From Ilumatobacteraceae bacterium (GTDB lineage: Bacteria; Actinomycetota; Acidimicrobiia; Acidimicrobiales; Ilumatobacteraceae), in NCBI GenBank assembly GCA_016463105.1, contig JAEMRY010000011.1, positions 1-24,047 of the forward strand: DNA of 24,047 bases, written 5' to 3'. The stretch's first letter is position 1. Each line of letters opens with the position of its first letter. The notes under the pieces are model-generated. The model ran no database searches. It saw only the letters and a list, made by a program, of their open reading frames with translations, and had not been told where the DNA came from. A program made the position numbers and the translations under genes. Below are positions 1 through 7,866 of this stretch, in pieces.

Positions 1-147
1 GTCACTTGAAGCAAGGCCATGCAGAGGGTATGAACTGTCCGTTTGCTTTCGAGCAACCCTCGGGTAGGCCGCATAGATGGATGGTCGTCAGTGTCAGTGG
101 GAAACCGCTGAGACTACAAAATCCCGCTTATCGACCGACTCACTGTT
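1..147 (+). ncRNA. rnpB: RNase P RNA, 3' part (5' end outside window)
   Basis: This is the 3' portion of the catalytic RNA of RNase P, which removes the 5' leader of pre-tRNAs. Blocks typical of bacterial type A RNase P RNA appear in the right order: GAAGCAAGGCCA near position 8, CCCTCGGGTAGGCCGC near 57, ATAGATGG-ATGGTCGTC near 73, and the closing block ending CCCGCTTATCGACCGACTC near 123-140, which resembles the end of the E. coli and mycobacterial RNAs recalled from memory. A small hairpin with a TTCG loop lies near 42-55. The 5' half is cut off by the window edge. The 3' end is estimated from the conserved closing block and may be off by several bases. A reading frame over this region has no coding character. 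Confidence 0.88.
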
Positions 148-159
148 ACTACAACCTCT

Positions 160-199
160 CGAGAACTGTTAATTCTCGCGTCGCAACGAACCCTTTTTT
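160..199 (+). terminator. Possible rnpB terminator hairpin with distal T-run
   Basis: A 6-bp stem, CGAGAA at 160-165 and TTCTCG at 173-178, follows the RNase P RNA. Six T lie at 194-199, about 15 nt after the stem, which is too far for a classical intrinsic terminator. The stem overlaps the stop codon of the converging membrane-protein gene and could serve both directions. Confidence 0.3.
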
Positions 200-648
200 A
201 GAAATGCAGCGCGACGGGTGGTGTCTGACAGAGAAAAGTATCGCCAGGCGATTAAGCAACCAGTGATACCAATTATCTCAAGGGGCAAATTCCATGGTCC
301 ACGCTCAACAGACAACAACAATTTCTGCTCAATACTTGTGCCAGTTACCGGCCACCAAAACATTTTTGTATCCGTAAACGCCCCATCATAAATTAAATGC
401 ATGAACATTCCAATCGGAATTGCCAATAACCTTTGGCGAATTGGACGACGCCCAGCGGTCGCAATCATGATCGCAAACAAAACAGCGATGCTCGTGATCA
501 CACTGTGCAATGGTCCGACTCGCCCACTGATCCCATCTATTAAATCTGGAATCAACGAGGCAATTGCCAGCAACCGATAGTCAAACTTCGGGTCGCGAAA
601 TACGAACCATATAGACCAGATAGAAGTAGCGATAAACCAAAAAAACAT
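169..648 (-). CDS. Small multi-pass membrane protein, YdjM/DUF457-like
   Basis: A 159-residue hydrophobic protein with about five membrane segments. The first is the N-terminus, followed by the sequence WFVFRDPKFDYRLL. A segment with PDLID (Asp35, Asp38), a nearby LHS (His48) and a later HLIYDG (His84, Asp88) give spaced Asp/His residues like those of the YdjM/DUF457 group, often called membrane-bound metal-dependent hydrolases. The match is by pattern only and enzymatic activity is not shown. I chose ATG at 648, just after the stop of the preceding gene at 654; a TTG at 672 in the same frame would add eight residues and overlap that gene. Neither start has a clear ribosome binding site. The gene is last in a minus-strand series after the zinc-ribbon gene and converges on rnpB. 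Confidence 0.72.
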   Translation of the reverse strand: MFFWFIATSIWSIWFVFRDPKFDYRLLAIASLIPDLIDGISGRVGPLHSVITSIAVLFAIMIATAGRRPIRQRLLAIPIGMFMHLIYDGAFTDTKMFWWPVTGTSIEQKLLLSVERGPWNLPLEIIGITGCLIAWRYFSLSDTTRRAAFLKKGSLRREN

Positions 649-653
649 TATTA

Positions 654-1361
654 CTAAATAGCCAACAAACAATCGCAGTTAGGACACTCAGGCAATTCAG
701 TTGTTGGCAGTTTTTTTAAAGCCGACAGCTCAACAGGTGATAAATCTAAATGACAAGACTGACATGTAACTCCGTGCAAATCAGCAACAACTGGTGCATT
801 GCGTTTGCCGCGCTTCAAATTATAAAGTGACAAAAGTTGTGGGTCTACGGCATCAGCACAACCAGTTCGTTTTGCTTCAAGGTCAATTCGCAAAGCCTCA
901 CATTCAGCGATGACTAGCGCTAAAGCAAGATTTGCATTTTCAATTGCAGTCTCCTGAACTGCAATTTGGAAAGTAAGTTCAGCCAACTGTCGATCAAACT
1001 GTTCGGCAGTTTCAAGCAAAACTAACTCGCGATCGTCATTTGCGCTTCGCTCTGCGCTGGCCATCGCTATTTCATGTTGCAGTGCTTCGGCCTCACGCGG
1101 CGCAATGATGGTTTTAAGTTGCTGGGCGTATTTAACAATTGCGGATTCGAATTGTTTGTTTGAGGCTTCAAGTAAATCTATATCACGCTGGGCGTTTTTT
1201 TGCTGTGACGAAATATTCAAGCTTTCTTTTTTGATTCGATCACGTGCCACCAACGCCGCTGCTAATGTGGCGCGTTCTGGAAGTGTTGTGAGTCGATGCT
1301 GCAGTTGATGCAATGCAGTGTCAACATGTTGAAGATCAAGCAATTGTTTTAGCGAAGCCAC
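654..1361 (-). CDS. Coiled-coil C4 zinc-ribbon protein
   Basis: A 235-residue protein with a long N-terminal coiled coil (about residues 1-165, rich in Leu, Ala, Glu, Gln) followed by a C-terminal zinc ribbon with two Cys pairs, CQSC at 200-203 and CPNC at 226-229. This is the architecture of the zf-RING_7 family, known in mycobacteria from the Rv2229c/MSMEG_4306 group, where it is thought to bind nucleic acid or a partner protein; the exact role is unknown. The open frame extends upstream into the PBP gene, but GTG at 1361 is the likely start: it lies directly after the PBP stop (1364-1366), has a GGAAA about 7 nt upstream, and gives the usual beginning ASLKQLLDLQ. The gene is probably co-transcribed with the PBP gene. 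Closeness to rnpB agrees with the mycobacterial neighbourhood as I recall it. Confidence 0.87.
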   Translation of the reverse strand: MASLKQLLDLQHVDTALHQLQHRLTTLPERATLAAALVARDRIKKESLNISSQQKNAQRDIDLLEASNKQFESAIVKYAQQLKTIIAPREAEALQHEIAMASAERSANDDRELVLLETAEQFDRQLAELTFQIAVQETAIENANLALALVIAECEALRIDLEAKRTGCADAVDPQLLSLYNLKRGKRNAPVVADLHGVTCQSCHLDLSPVELSALKKLPTTELPECPNCDCLLAI

Positions 1362-1363
1362 GA

Positions 1364-3658
1364 TTAGTTTCCGATTGTTGTTTGCACAGAATTTGGAAGT
1401 GGCTTTAAACAATCATAAAAGTACAGGCCAAGATCTGTGGTCGGCACCGGCGAATACGGATTCGAGTCGGTTGGAGAGATTGTCGTAAATGGAGTCAGCA
1501 CGCTGACCACCACAGTATTAGGTGTGGTCGTCTCGACAGCTGGGACCAGCGTTGTTGTTGTAGATGCATTGCCTTTTGACTTAGCAGTTGTTTCGGAGAC
1601 TATCGATGGCGGAATAGTTCCGGAAATCACTTTCGCGGCGCATTCAACGCCAGGCAGGTAAAGCCGAAGTGGCTCACGGGTCGGTAATGGCGGTTGAGCA
1701 AATTCAAGTACTTCTAATCCATCGTGAACTACATCCATATATGACTTCCAAATCATTGCTGGAAACATCGCGCCCTGCACTCCGGTGCGAGTTCCGATTA
1801 CTGCCGAAAACTCAGGAACATTCGACTTTGTCATTTTGGTGTAACCCTTTGGATCTCCAACCCAAACTGCTGTCGCATATTGTCGGGTGAACCCAACGAA
1901 CCATGCGTTGGTGTTGTTGTCTTGCGTTCCAGTTTTGCCTGCCGCAGGCCGTTTATCTTTGAGCGCCGTACGACGTGCGGTTCCGCGTTCAATAACACCA
2001 CGTAATACATCGGTTGCATTGAGCGCAACATCTTGCGGCAAAGTTTGTTCAGATTTAGGTGCTTCATACTGATAAATAATTGCTCCACTTGAATCTTCAA
2101 TTCGTTCAATCATGTATGGCTGGATATGAACCCCAGAATTTGCAATCGTCTGAATACCCGATGCCATATCCATCGCACTCATCTCATTTGCGCCGGTTGA
2201 CAAACTCGCATATGGCTGAATGGTGTACTTCTCTTTGCTTAACCACTCAGATGACGCCATGCGATACATCGTTTCGACCGTGCGTTCAAGTCCAACGATC
2301 TGAGACAATTTTGCATAGGCGCAGTTAATTGAAAGCCACGTCATCACACGCAACGGTGCTGTCGGTTGACTAACACCATTGGTTATCAAGAATGGTTCTT
2401 CAATATTATTGGGATTCGGCAAGGTGCACGGAAGTGTGCCGTCAATTTGATCATCGGGTATCACACCTGCCTGCAATGCCGCAGCAAGAATGAAAAACTT
2501 CGCACTTGATCCAGTTTGCCTTCGACGCAATGCCAGATTAACTTCGCTCACGCCTGCTTTGAATCCAGGACCACCGACCATCGCACGAATTGCACCCGAT
2601 TCAACCTCAAGCGAGACAACCGCAGCAGTTATGCCAGCTTTATTAATTGGAAGTTCATTCTTGACTGCTTGCTCGGCAGCCAACTGCGCCTTTGAATCAA
2701 GAGTCGTATAAATCTTGATTCCACCTCGAAACAAAGTGTTGTAACGCTGTTGATAAGTTGCACCCAATACGTCTGTGCGATTTAACAAATAATCCTTGAC
2801 TTCTTCGGTGAAGTAAGTGCGCTCGACACTACGACTTTCTACTTTGCCGAGCACCTCTGGAATTTCTGGTTTGACACCGATTGCAGTTCGCTGTTCTTGA
2901 CTTAGCAATCCAGTAGAGACAAGACGATCCAAAACTTCTATATAACGTGCTCGTGAACTGTCTGGATGCAAAATTGGATCGTATGTTGATGGCGCTTGGA
3001 TGAGTCCGGCGATGAAAGCACCATTCAACAATGTCAATTCGCTGACATCTTTGCCGAAATATCTTTCTGCAGCAGCCTGCAAACCATATGTATTGTTGCC
3101 TAGATAGATCGTGTTGAGATAACGCTCAAGAATCGTTCTTTTCGGAACAAGTTTTTCTAACATCACCGCATATCGCGCTTGCAAAACTTTGTATCGTCCA
3201 TCGCGCTCAAAGCCGGCAAGAAATTCGTTCTTAACGACTTGCATTGAGATCGTGCTTGCCCCCTGCTTGGCGCCGCCCTGGGTATTAGACAAAATTGCAC
3301 GGGTAAAGGCTCGAAGATTCACGCCCTTGTGGCGCTCAAACTCATTATCTTCAAGAGCCAAAATTGCCGAAACTACATCTAATGGAATCTTGTCGATACT
3401 TAAGATCTGACTATTTTCCAACTGATACGAACTAATTTGTTTGCCACTTGAGTCATAGGCATAACTGCGTTCGGCGAGACCTGAAAAATTATTCAAAGCC
3501 GGCGGCACTTGAGAGTGTGCATTTAGAATTCCCCAAATTTGCGGAGCGATGACTGTAACCACAGCACAAATGAACAATGCGCCAGCAAGAATCACAGTCC
3601 CGAGGCGCATTGCGAGCAGACCTCGGGCAGTGAAAGCCACGCGGAGAAACTTCTTCAC
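1364..3658 (-). CDS. Class A penicillin-binding protein (bifunctional transglycosylase/transpeptidase)
   Basis: A 764-residue membrane-anchored enzyme that polymerises and cross-links peptidoglycan outside the membrane. One membrane segment (about 17-40) is followed by the GT51 glycosyltransferase domain (about 70-250) with catalytic Glu103 in EDNEFERHKG and the conserved ERYLNTIYLG. The transpeptidase domain (about 340-640) carries all three active-site motifs: SSAK with nucleophile Ser384 and Lys387, SIN at 443-445, and KTGT at 575-578. The C-terminus beyond about 690 is a Thr/Ser/Pro/Val-rich low-complexity tail, common in actinobacterial PBPs. The start is GTG, giving MKKFLRVAF. A TAGATT box lies 9 nt upstream, so a short-leader or leaderless transcript is possible. 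It is divergent from the luciferase-like gene across about 80 bp. The family is sure; assignment to ponA1, ponA2 or another paralogue is not attempted. Confidence 0.96.
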   Translation of the reverse strand: MKKFLRVAFTARGLLAMRLGTVILAGALFICAVVTVIAPQIWGILNAHSQVPPALNNFSGLAERSYAYDSSGKQISSYQLENSQILSIDKIPLDVVSAILALEDNEFERHKGVNLRAFTRAILSNTQGGAKQGASTISMQVVKNEFLAGFERDGRYKVLQARYAVMLEKLVPKRTILERYLNTIYLGNNTYGLQAAAERYFGKDVSELTLLNGAFIAGLIQAPSTYDPILHPDSSRARYIEVLDRLVSTGLLSQEQRTAIGVKPEIPEVLGKVESRSVERTYFTEEVKDYLLNRTDVLGATYQQRYNTLFRGGIKIYTTLDSKAQLAAEQAVKNELPINKAGITAAVVSLEVESGAIRAMVGGPGFKAGVSEVNLALRRRQTGSSAKFFILAAALQAGVIPDDQIDGTLPCTLPNPNNIEEPFLITNGVSQPTAPLRVMTWLSINCAYAKLSQIVGLERTVETMYRMASSEWLSKEKYTIQPYASLSTGANEMSAMDMASGIQTIANSGVHIQPYMIERIEDSSGAIIYQYEAPKSEQTLPQDVALNATDVLRGVIERGTARRTALKDKRPAAGKTGTQDNNTNAWFVGFTRQYATAVWVGDPKGYTKMTKSNVPEFSAVIGTRTGVQGAMFPAMIWKSYMDVVHDGLEVLEFAQPPLPTREPLRLYLPGVECAAKVISGTIPPSIVSETTAKSKGNASTTTTLVPAVETTTPNTVVVSVLTPFTTISPTDSNPYSPVPTTDLGLYFYDCLKPLPNSVQTTIGN

Positions 3659-3702
3659 GACATCTCTAATCTACTTGCCACGAAACTTCACAATCATCCA
3701 AC

Positions 3703-3738
3703 GTGACGCGTGACGCATTGAGAAGGTACTGTTTTCGT
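3703..3738 (+). promoter_or_regulatory. Predicted leaderless promoter of the luciferase-like gene
   Basis: A GTGACG at 3703-3708 (four of six matches to TTGACA) is followed after 18 nt by TACTGT at 3727-3732, which fits the TAnnnT -10 form. Six bases later comes the ATG at 3739, so transcription would begin at or next to the start codon. GTGACGC is repeated in tandem at 3703-3716. A purine run AGAAGG at 3721-3726 is too far from the start for a good ribosome site. Confidence 0.5.
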
Positions 3739-4689
3739 ATGACAAATAAGCCACAATCACTGCGCCCGTTTAGATTCGGCATCCAGGCAAGCAAGGCCGA
3801 TTCACGAAAACAATGGATTGATCTAGCAAAAACAACTGAGGACCACGGCTTTAGTTCGCTCACAATGCCCGATCACTTTACCGATCAACTTGCGCCAGTA
3901 CCTGCACTGATGACAGCCGCCGACGCAACAACAAAATTACGAATTGGTGCTCTCGTTTGGGATAACGATTACAAACATCCAGTTGTGTTGGCAAAAGAGT
4001 TAGCAACAATGGATCTTCTTTCTGATGGACGATTAGAAATCGGCATTGGTGCTGGTTGGATGATCAGCGACTACGAACAAGCCGGAATGGTCTATGACCG
4101 CCCCGGAGTTCGCATCGACAGATTTGTCGAAGGTCTTTCTATTATTCGTAGCGCAATGACTGGCGAAAAGTTTTCGTTCTCTGGCACGCACTATAAAGTC
4201 ACCGACTACATATCGGCTCCTCTGCCGGTGCAGCGCCCTTGCCCACCGATTTTAATTGGCGGCGGCGGCAAACGATTTTTAACTCTCGCCGCAAAGCTCG
4301 CCGACATCGTCGGCATTAATCCTTCTCTAAAAGATGGTGTTGTCAATGCCGAGACAATTACTCACATGACTGCCGAAGCGGTTTCTGAAAAAATTGAAAT
4401 TGTGCGCAATGCTGCGGGTTCTCGAATGTCAGAAGTTGAACTAAACATTCGCACGTTTTTAGTAAATATTCGCGATAACGCCGATGAAGCGATCAACGGC
4501 ACCGCGAGCATGTTTAAAGTTGAACCGTCGATGATTGCCAATTCACCATTTGCGCTAATGGGACCGCCAGCAAAAATCGCAGAAGATCTGCTCGAACGTC
4601 GTGAACGCTGGGGTTTGTCTTACATCATCGTCGGTGGCGAAGATGTAAATAGTTTTGCGCCGGTTATCAAAATACTTTCCGGAAAATAA
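3739..4689 (+). CDS. LLM-class F420-dependent oxidoreductase
   Basis: A 316-residue TIM-barrel protein of the luciferase-like monooxygenase superfamily, resembling the MSMEG_2516-type F420-dependent group. Visible marks are the N-terminal FRFGIQASKADSRKQWIDLA, the segment HGFSSLTMPDHF, the strand RIGALVWDNDYKHPVVLAKELATMD, and the motif RLEIGIGAGW that is typical of this superfamily. Such proteins use reduced coenzyme F420 or flavin to reduce or oxidise small organic molecules; the substrate cannot be read from sequence. The frame opens at 3703, but ATG at 3739 is preferred because a promoter-like TACTGT lies 6 nt before it and the family motif starts soon after. It stands alone on the plus strand, divergent from the PBP gene and convergent with the dehydrogenase gene. 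Confidence 0.9.
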   Translation: MTNKPQSLRPFRFGIQASKADSRKQWIDLAKTTEDHGFSSLTMPDHFTDQLAPVPALMTAADATTKLRIGALVWDNDYKHPVVLAKELATMDLLSDGRLEIGIGAGWMISDYEQAGMVYDRPGVRIDRFVEGLSIIRSAMTGEKFSFSGTHYKVTDYISAPLPVQRPCPPILIGGGGKRFLTLAAKLADIVGINPSLKDGVVNAETITHMTAEAVSEKIEIVRNAAGSRMSEVELNIRTFLVNIRDNADEAINGTASMFKVEPSMIANSPFALMGPPAKIAEDLLERRERWGLSYIIVGGEDVNSFAPVIKILSGK

Positions 4690-4702
4690 CTAGTTACTGC
4701 AA

Positions 4703-4718
4703 CAGGATTAATATCCTG
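4703..4718. terminator. Small hairpin at a convergent gene junction
   Basis: CAGGAT at 4703-4708 and ATCCTG at 4713-4718 form a perfect 6-bp stem with a TAAT loop that contains the stop codon of the minus-strand gene. The plus-strand gene ends at 4689. It may end transcription on both sides, but no T-run follows directly; on the minus strand a loose T-rich stretch (TTATTTT) comes about 15 nt later. Confidence 0.35.
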
Positions 4719-6000
4719 GAACGATTGCGCGCTTAACTGGGCGATCCCATCCAGGTTGCCCGGTCGGCTTTGGGCTCGGCCACAAACCAGGACCCATCTC
4801 CATGATTCCGTGGTGAGTGTTGTACTCGCCAAGCAAATTCAAAAACGGCACCGCGTCAAATGCTTCTGGGCCGCGCACTCCTGTGCCCTTCCAGCTTCCG
4901 TTTGCCAACAACTCGAGAGCCACAACCGGACACATTGCGGTCTGCCACAACACTGCTTGCGAACCCCAGTCACGCATTGTGGTTTCATTATCGGCAACGT
5001 GATACAAATAAACTTCACGCGGCTTACCGTCGTAAGTGCCCTTGACCCATGTGCCTGCACAAGTTCGACCGTGCATCAAGTGACCAAGTTTTGCAGGATT
5101 AGGTAGCACTGCGGCCAAAACATCTCGCGGTGAAACTTGAACATCACCAACACGAATTTTTTCATTACTGTCCAGACCCAAATATGCAAATGTCTTCAGC
5201 CAGTCGATGAACTCTGCGCCAAGGCTGTATTTGAATGTGACACGATTGCAGTCAATCTCACGAGGGATCATGATTACTTCTTCGTGTTCTACATTTACGC
5301 ATTCGTATGCACCAATACCTGCCGGAAAGTGAAAAATCTCCGGCTCGCTGAAACAGTCGGTTGTGAACAAACCGCGATGTCGCTCCCAGACAATTGGCGG
5401 ATTGAGAGTTTCTTCGATTGTTGTCCAAATCGAAAACGTTGGTGCAAAATCTAAACCGTCAATCGAAAGATTCGACCCGTCACGCACGCCGATCTCGTCG
5501 ATCGTGTCAAACAAATGATCAGACGCATAGCGCGCAAAGACATTGCTTAACCCGGGCTCGACACCCATTCCTACGAGTGCTAGCAATCCTTTTTCTTTCC
5601 AGCGCTCGTCAGCAGAAATTTGATCTTTGCCGAGATGCTCACCCACTTCTTCATACGGGTTAGTTGGGTGTGGCTTACTTAAGTTCATTGCCATATCTAG
5701 ATAACCACAACCCGCTTCGAATGCAGCTTCGAAAATTGATTCGTTTAGTCGCGGGTCACAAGCATTGACGATCACATCTGCTTTAACACGCTGCGCAAGA
5801 GCAACGATGTCTGCTTTGCTTCGAGCATCAACTTTGGCTGAAGAAAACCGACCTGGTTCTTCAAGTTTGGCGATGATCTCGTCACCGCGGCCCGAGTTGA
5901 TGTCAGCCAATATAAACGAGTCGAAGAAACTGCGGGTTTCGGCGATTGAAGCCATACCGCCACCCACCCCGCCAGCACCAATAACAAGGATGTTTGCCAC
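4708..6000 (-). CDS. Saccharopine/carboxynorspermidine dehydrogenase family protein
   Basis: A 430-residue NAD(P)-dependent oxidoreductase. The N-terminal Rossmann fold shows VIGAGGVGGG (residues 6-15), then DVIVNACDPRLNESI and GYLDMA, as in saccharopine reductases. The middle and C-terminal parts (GMGVEPGLSNVFARYA; VLAAVLPNPAKLG; GTWVKGTYDGKPREVYLYHVAD) look like bacterial carboxynorspermidine synthase, which reduces the Schiff base of aspartate semialdehyde and a diamine. No decarboxylase partner is present nearby, so a polyamine role is only a suggestion; a lysine-type or other amine dehydrogenase is possible. ATG at 6000 is followed directly by the Rossmann strand, which supports the start. 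A weak CAGG lies about 8 nt upstream. The gene is 64 bp from the end of cinA and may be the last member of that operon. Confidence 0.87.
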   Translation of the reverse strand: MANILVIGAGGVGGGMASIAETRSFFDSFILADINSGRGDEIIAKLEEPGRFSSAKVDARSKADIVALAQRVKADVIVNACDPRLNESIFEAAFEAGCGYLDMAMNLSKPHPTNPYEEVGEHLGKDQISADERWKEKGLLALVGMGVEPGLSNVFARYASDHLFDTIDEIGVRDGSNLSIDGLDFAPTFSIWTTIEETLNPPIVWERHRGLFTTDCFSEPEIFHFPAGIGAYECVNVEHEEVIMIPREIDCNRVTFKYSLGAEFIDWLKTFAYLGLDSNEKIRVGDVQVSPRDVLAAVLPNPAKLGHLMHGRTCAGTWVKGTYDGKPREVYLYHVADNETTMRDWGSQAVLWQTAMCPVVALELLANGSWKGTGVRGPEAFDAVPFLNLLGEYNTHHGIMEMGPGLWPSPKPTGQPGWDRPVKRAIVPGY

Positions 6001-6064
6001 AATAAGCCTGATTGCATTTCTTGTCGCTACTCGGGTGTAACGAACTACTTAAGTCTACCTTGCG

Positions 6065-7297
6065 TTAATGCAGCTCATTTCTTAAGAAATTGAGCGCACT
6101 AATCACTGACAACTGACGCATTTGTTCGCGACCTATTGGCAAATGCATCGTTGTTGACTTAGTTGAGCCATCAGGCATTGCAAGCCCAATACATAGCGTT
6201 CCTACTTTGATATTTTGTTGTTCGTTAGGCCCAGCGACACCCGTCAATGCCAGACCAATATCGCAACCTAAAACTTTTCGAACCCCTACTGCCATTTCTT
6301 TGGCAGCAGATTCGCTTACGACAAGTTCATTTGTGACACCGAGTACCTCGTGTTTGACTTCGCTTGCATAACTAATAATGGCACCACGAAACACATCACT
6401 CGCACCAGACACTGCAGTGAGTCGCCCAGAAACTAAACCACCAGTTACCGACTCGGCGACACCAAGTGTGAGTTTCTTTTGGCGCAACATCTCAAGCACC
6501 ACCGACTCCATCGTTTCTCCGTCAACACCAAAAACAATTTCACCGACCTGATTTCGAACTTTTGCATCCCAAACATCAATCAAACGAATTGCATCTTCTT
6601 GAGTATTGGCTTTTGCTGTTAGTCGTACTTTGATTCCTTCCCAGCCACTTGCCAAAAACGCAAGAGTTGGGTTGCCAACTTTTTCAAGTTCGTTAATCAC
6701 TCCTACCAGCCGCTCATTGAGTCCGCTCTCGCTGTCGCCCCAGGTTCGCAACACACGACTTTTGATCACAGATGCTTCACCGCTGCGCATTAACAAATCT
6801 GGCAAAATCGCTCGCTCAAACATTTCATAAAGTTCAAATGGCACACCAGGCACTGCATACATAACTTTGTCGCCGACCGGGCAGATTAAACCTGGCGCAG
6901 TACCCCGTCGCTGTTCAATAATTCTCGCACCACGTGGCACCATTGCTTGACGCAAATTGTTTTCTGGCATTCGGCGATTACGCGCAGTGAACATCTGCTC
7001 AATAACCAGGGCGACTTCATCGTTCATCTCTAATTCGACGCCCATAATTTCAGCGATTGCTTCGCGTGTGATGTCATCGTGAGTTGGTCCTAGACCACCG
7101 CAAATAATTACTGCATCTGTTTCTGCGAGTGTCGAACGCAACGTCGAAACAATACGCCCTAGATTGTCGCCTACTTTTACTTGAAACAGAGAATCGATGC
7201 CGGCGGCGGCAAGTTGCTCGCCAAGCCAGGACGAGTTGGTATCAACAATTTGTCCGAGCAACAGTTCTGTGCCAATTGCGACAACACTGCAACGCAT
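6065..7297 (-). CDS. cinA: CinA-like protein with C-terminal NMN deamidase domain
   Basis: A 410-residue two-domain protein. The N-terminal molybdopterin-binding-like (COG1058) domain begins CSVVAIGTELLLGQIVDTNS and has GGLGPTHDD at 68-75. The C-terminal CinA/PncC domain (about 265-410), which converts NMN to nicotinate mononucleotide in pyridine-nucleotide recycling, has AESVTGG at 281-287, SGASDVF with the likely nucleophile Ser300, Tyr310 and Lys315 as catalytic partners, and TGVAGP at 352-357. Many family members have Cys where Val284 stands. The frame is open upstream, but ATG at 7297 is the start: the stop TAA of pgsA shares its last base with this ATG, indicating translational coupling, and the family N-terminus begins there. 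It is downstream in the dapA-to-cinA block. Confidence 0.94.
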   Translation of the reverse strand: MRCSVVAIGTELLLGQIVDTNSSWLGEQLAAAGIDSLFQVKVGDNLGRIVSTLRSTLAETDAVIICGGLGPTHDDITREAIAEIMGVELEMNDEVALVIEQMFTARNRRMPENNLRQAMVPRGARIIEQRRGTAPGLICPVGDKVMYAVPGVPFELYEMFERAILPDLLMRSGEASVIKSRVLRTWGDSESGLNERLVGVINELEKVGNPTLAFLASGWEGIKVRLTAKANTQEDAIRLIDVWDAKVRNQVGEIVFGVDGETMESVVLEMLRQKKLTLGVAESVTGGLVSGRLTAVSGASDVFRGAIISYASEVKHEVLGVTNELVVSESAAKEMAVGVRKVLGCDIGLALTGVAGPNEQQNIKVGTLCIGLAMPDGSTKSTTMHLPIGREQMRQLSVISALNFLRNELH

Positions 7298-7863
7298 TAT
7301 TTTGCTGCCCGTCTCAAAATAAAGCCTGGTCGAAATGCGCGAACTGCATATTGAGTACCACTGATAATCGTCAGAGAAACGGCCAACCACAATGTCGTCT
7401 TCCACGCATATGTCATATCGAGAGCGCTAAATGGCGCAAGAGCAAAACCGATGGATATTTGCTGACTGAGCGTTTTGATTTTCGCAATTCGACTCGCTGG
7501 CACCGATACACCTTTGGCTCCAACAACAACTCGATAAACACTGACGATTACTTCGCGAATCGCGATAATCACGACAGGCCAGATTGAAAACATCCCACGA
7601 TTTACAAGCGTGAACATTGCCCCGAGTACAAGCACCTTGTCGGCTAGCGGGTCTAAAAAGGCTCCACTGCGCGTGGCTCCATGTCGGCGCGCTAAATATC
7701 CATCAAGCACATCACTCACACAAAGTGCAAACCATAACCACGCAGCCAACCATGAGCCGGCGTTGTCGAGTGGAATAACCGTAAACAACAGTGGCGAAAC
7801 CAAAATTCGCGAAACAGTTACGGCATTCGCCCAAGTTGCAAGTGCATTTGGATCTACTGGCAT
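7297..7863 (-). CDS. pgsA: CDP-alcohol phosphatidyltransferase (PGP synthase)
   Basis: A 188-residue integral membrane enzyme that most likely transfers the phosphatidyl group from CDP-diacylglycerol to glycerol-3-phosphate, the first step to phosphatidylglycerol and cardiolipin. The full CDP-alcohol phosphotransferase signature is present: Asp51, Asp54-Gly55, Ala58-Arg59, Gly67, Asp71 and Asp75 in the stretch from DVLDGYLARR to LDPLADK. Several hydrophobic helices follow, and REVIVSVYR fits PgsA. It begins 3 nt after the rimO stop and its stop overlaps the cinA start by one base, so the three genes are one transcript. The neighbourhood rimO-pgsA-cinA is common in actinobacteria and firmicutes, which supports PgsA over other CDP-alcohol transferases. 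Confidence 0.93.
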   Translation of the reverse strand: MPVDPNALATWANAVTVSRILVSPLLFTVIPLDNAGSWLAAWLWFALCVSDVLDGYLARRHGATRSGAFLDPLADKVLVLGAMFTLVNRGMFSIWPVVIIAIREVIVSVYRVVVGAKGVSVPASRIAKIKTLSQQISIGFALAPFSALDMTYAWKTTLWLAVSLTIISGTQYAVRAFRPGFILRRAAK

Positions 7864-7866
7864 TGC

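Noticed and set aside
6..266. 86-codon open frame on the plus strand at the left end
   Set aside because: It lies across the RNase P RNA and the end of the membrane-protein gene and its translation has no family features.
7129..7587. 152-codon open frame on the plus strand
   Set aside because: Antisense to cinA and pgsA with intact motifs; no recognisable product or start signal.
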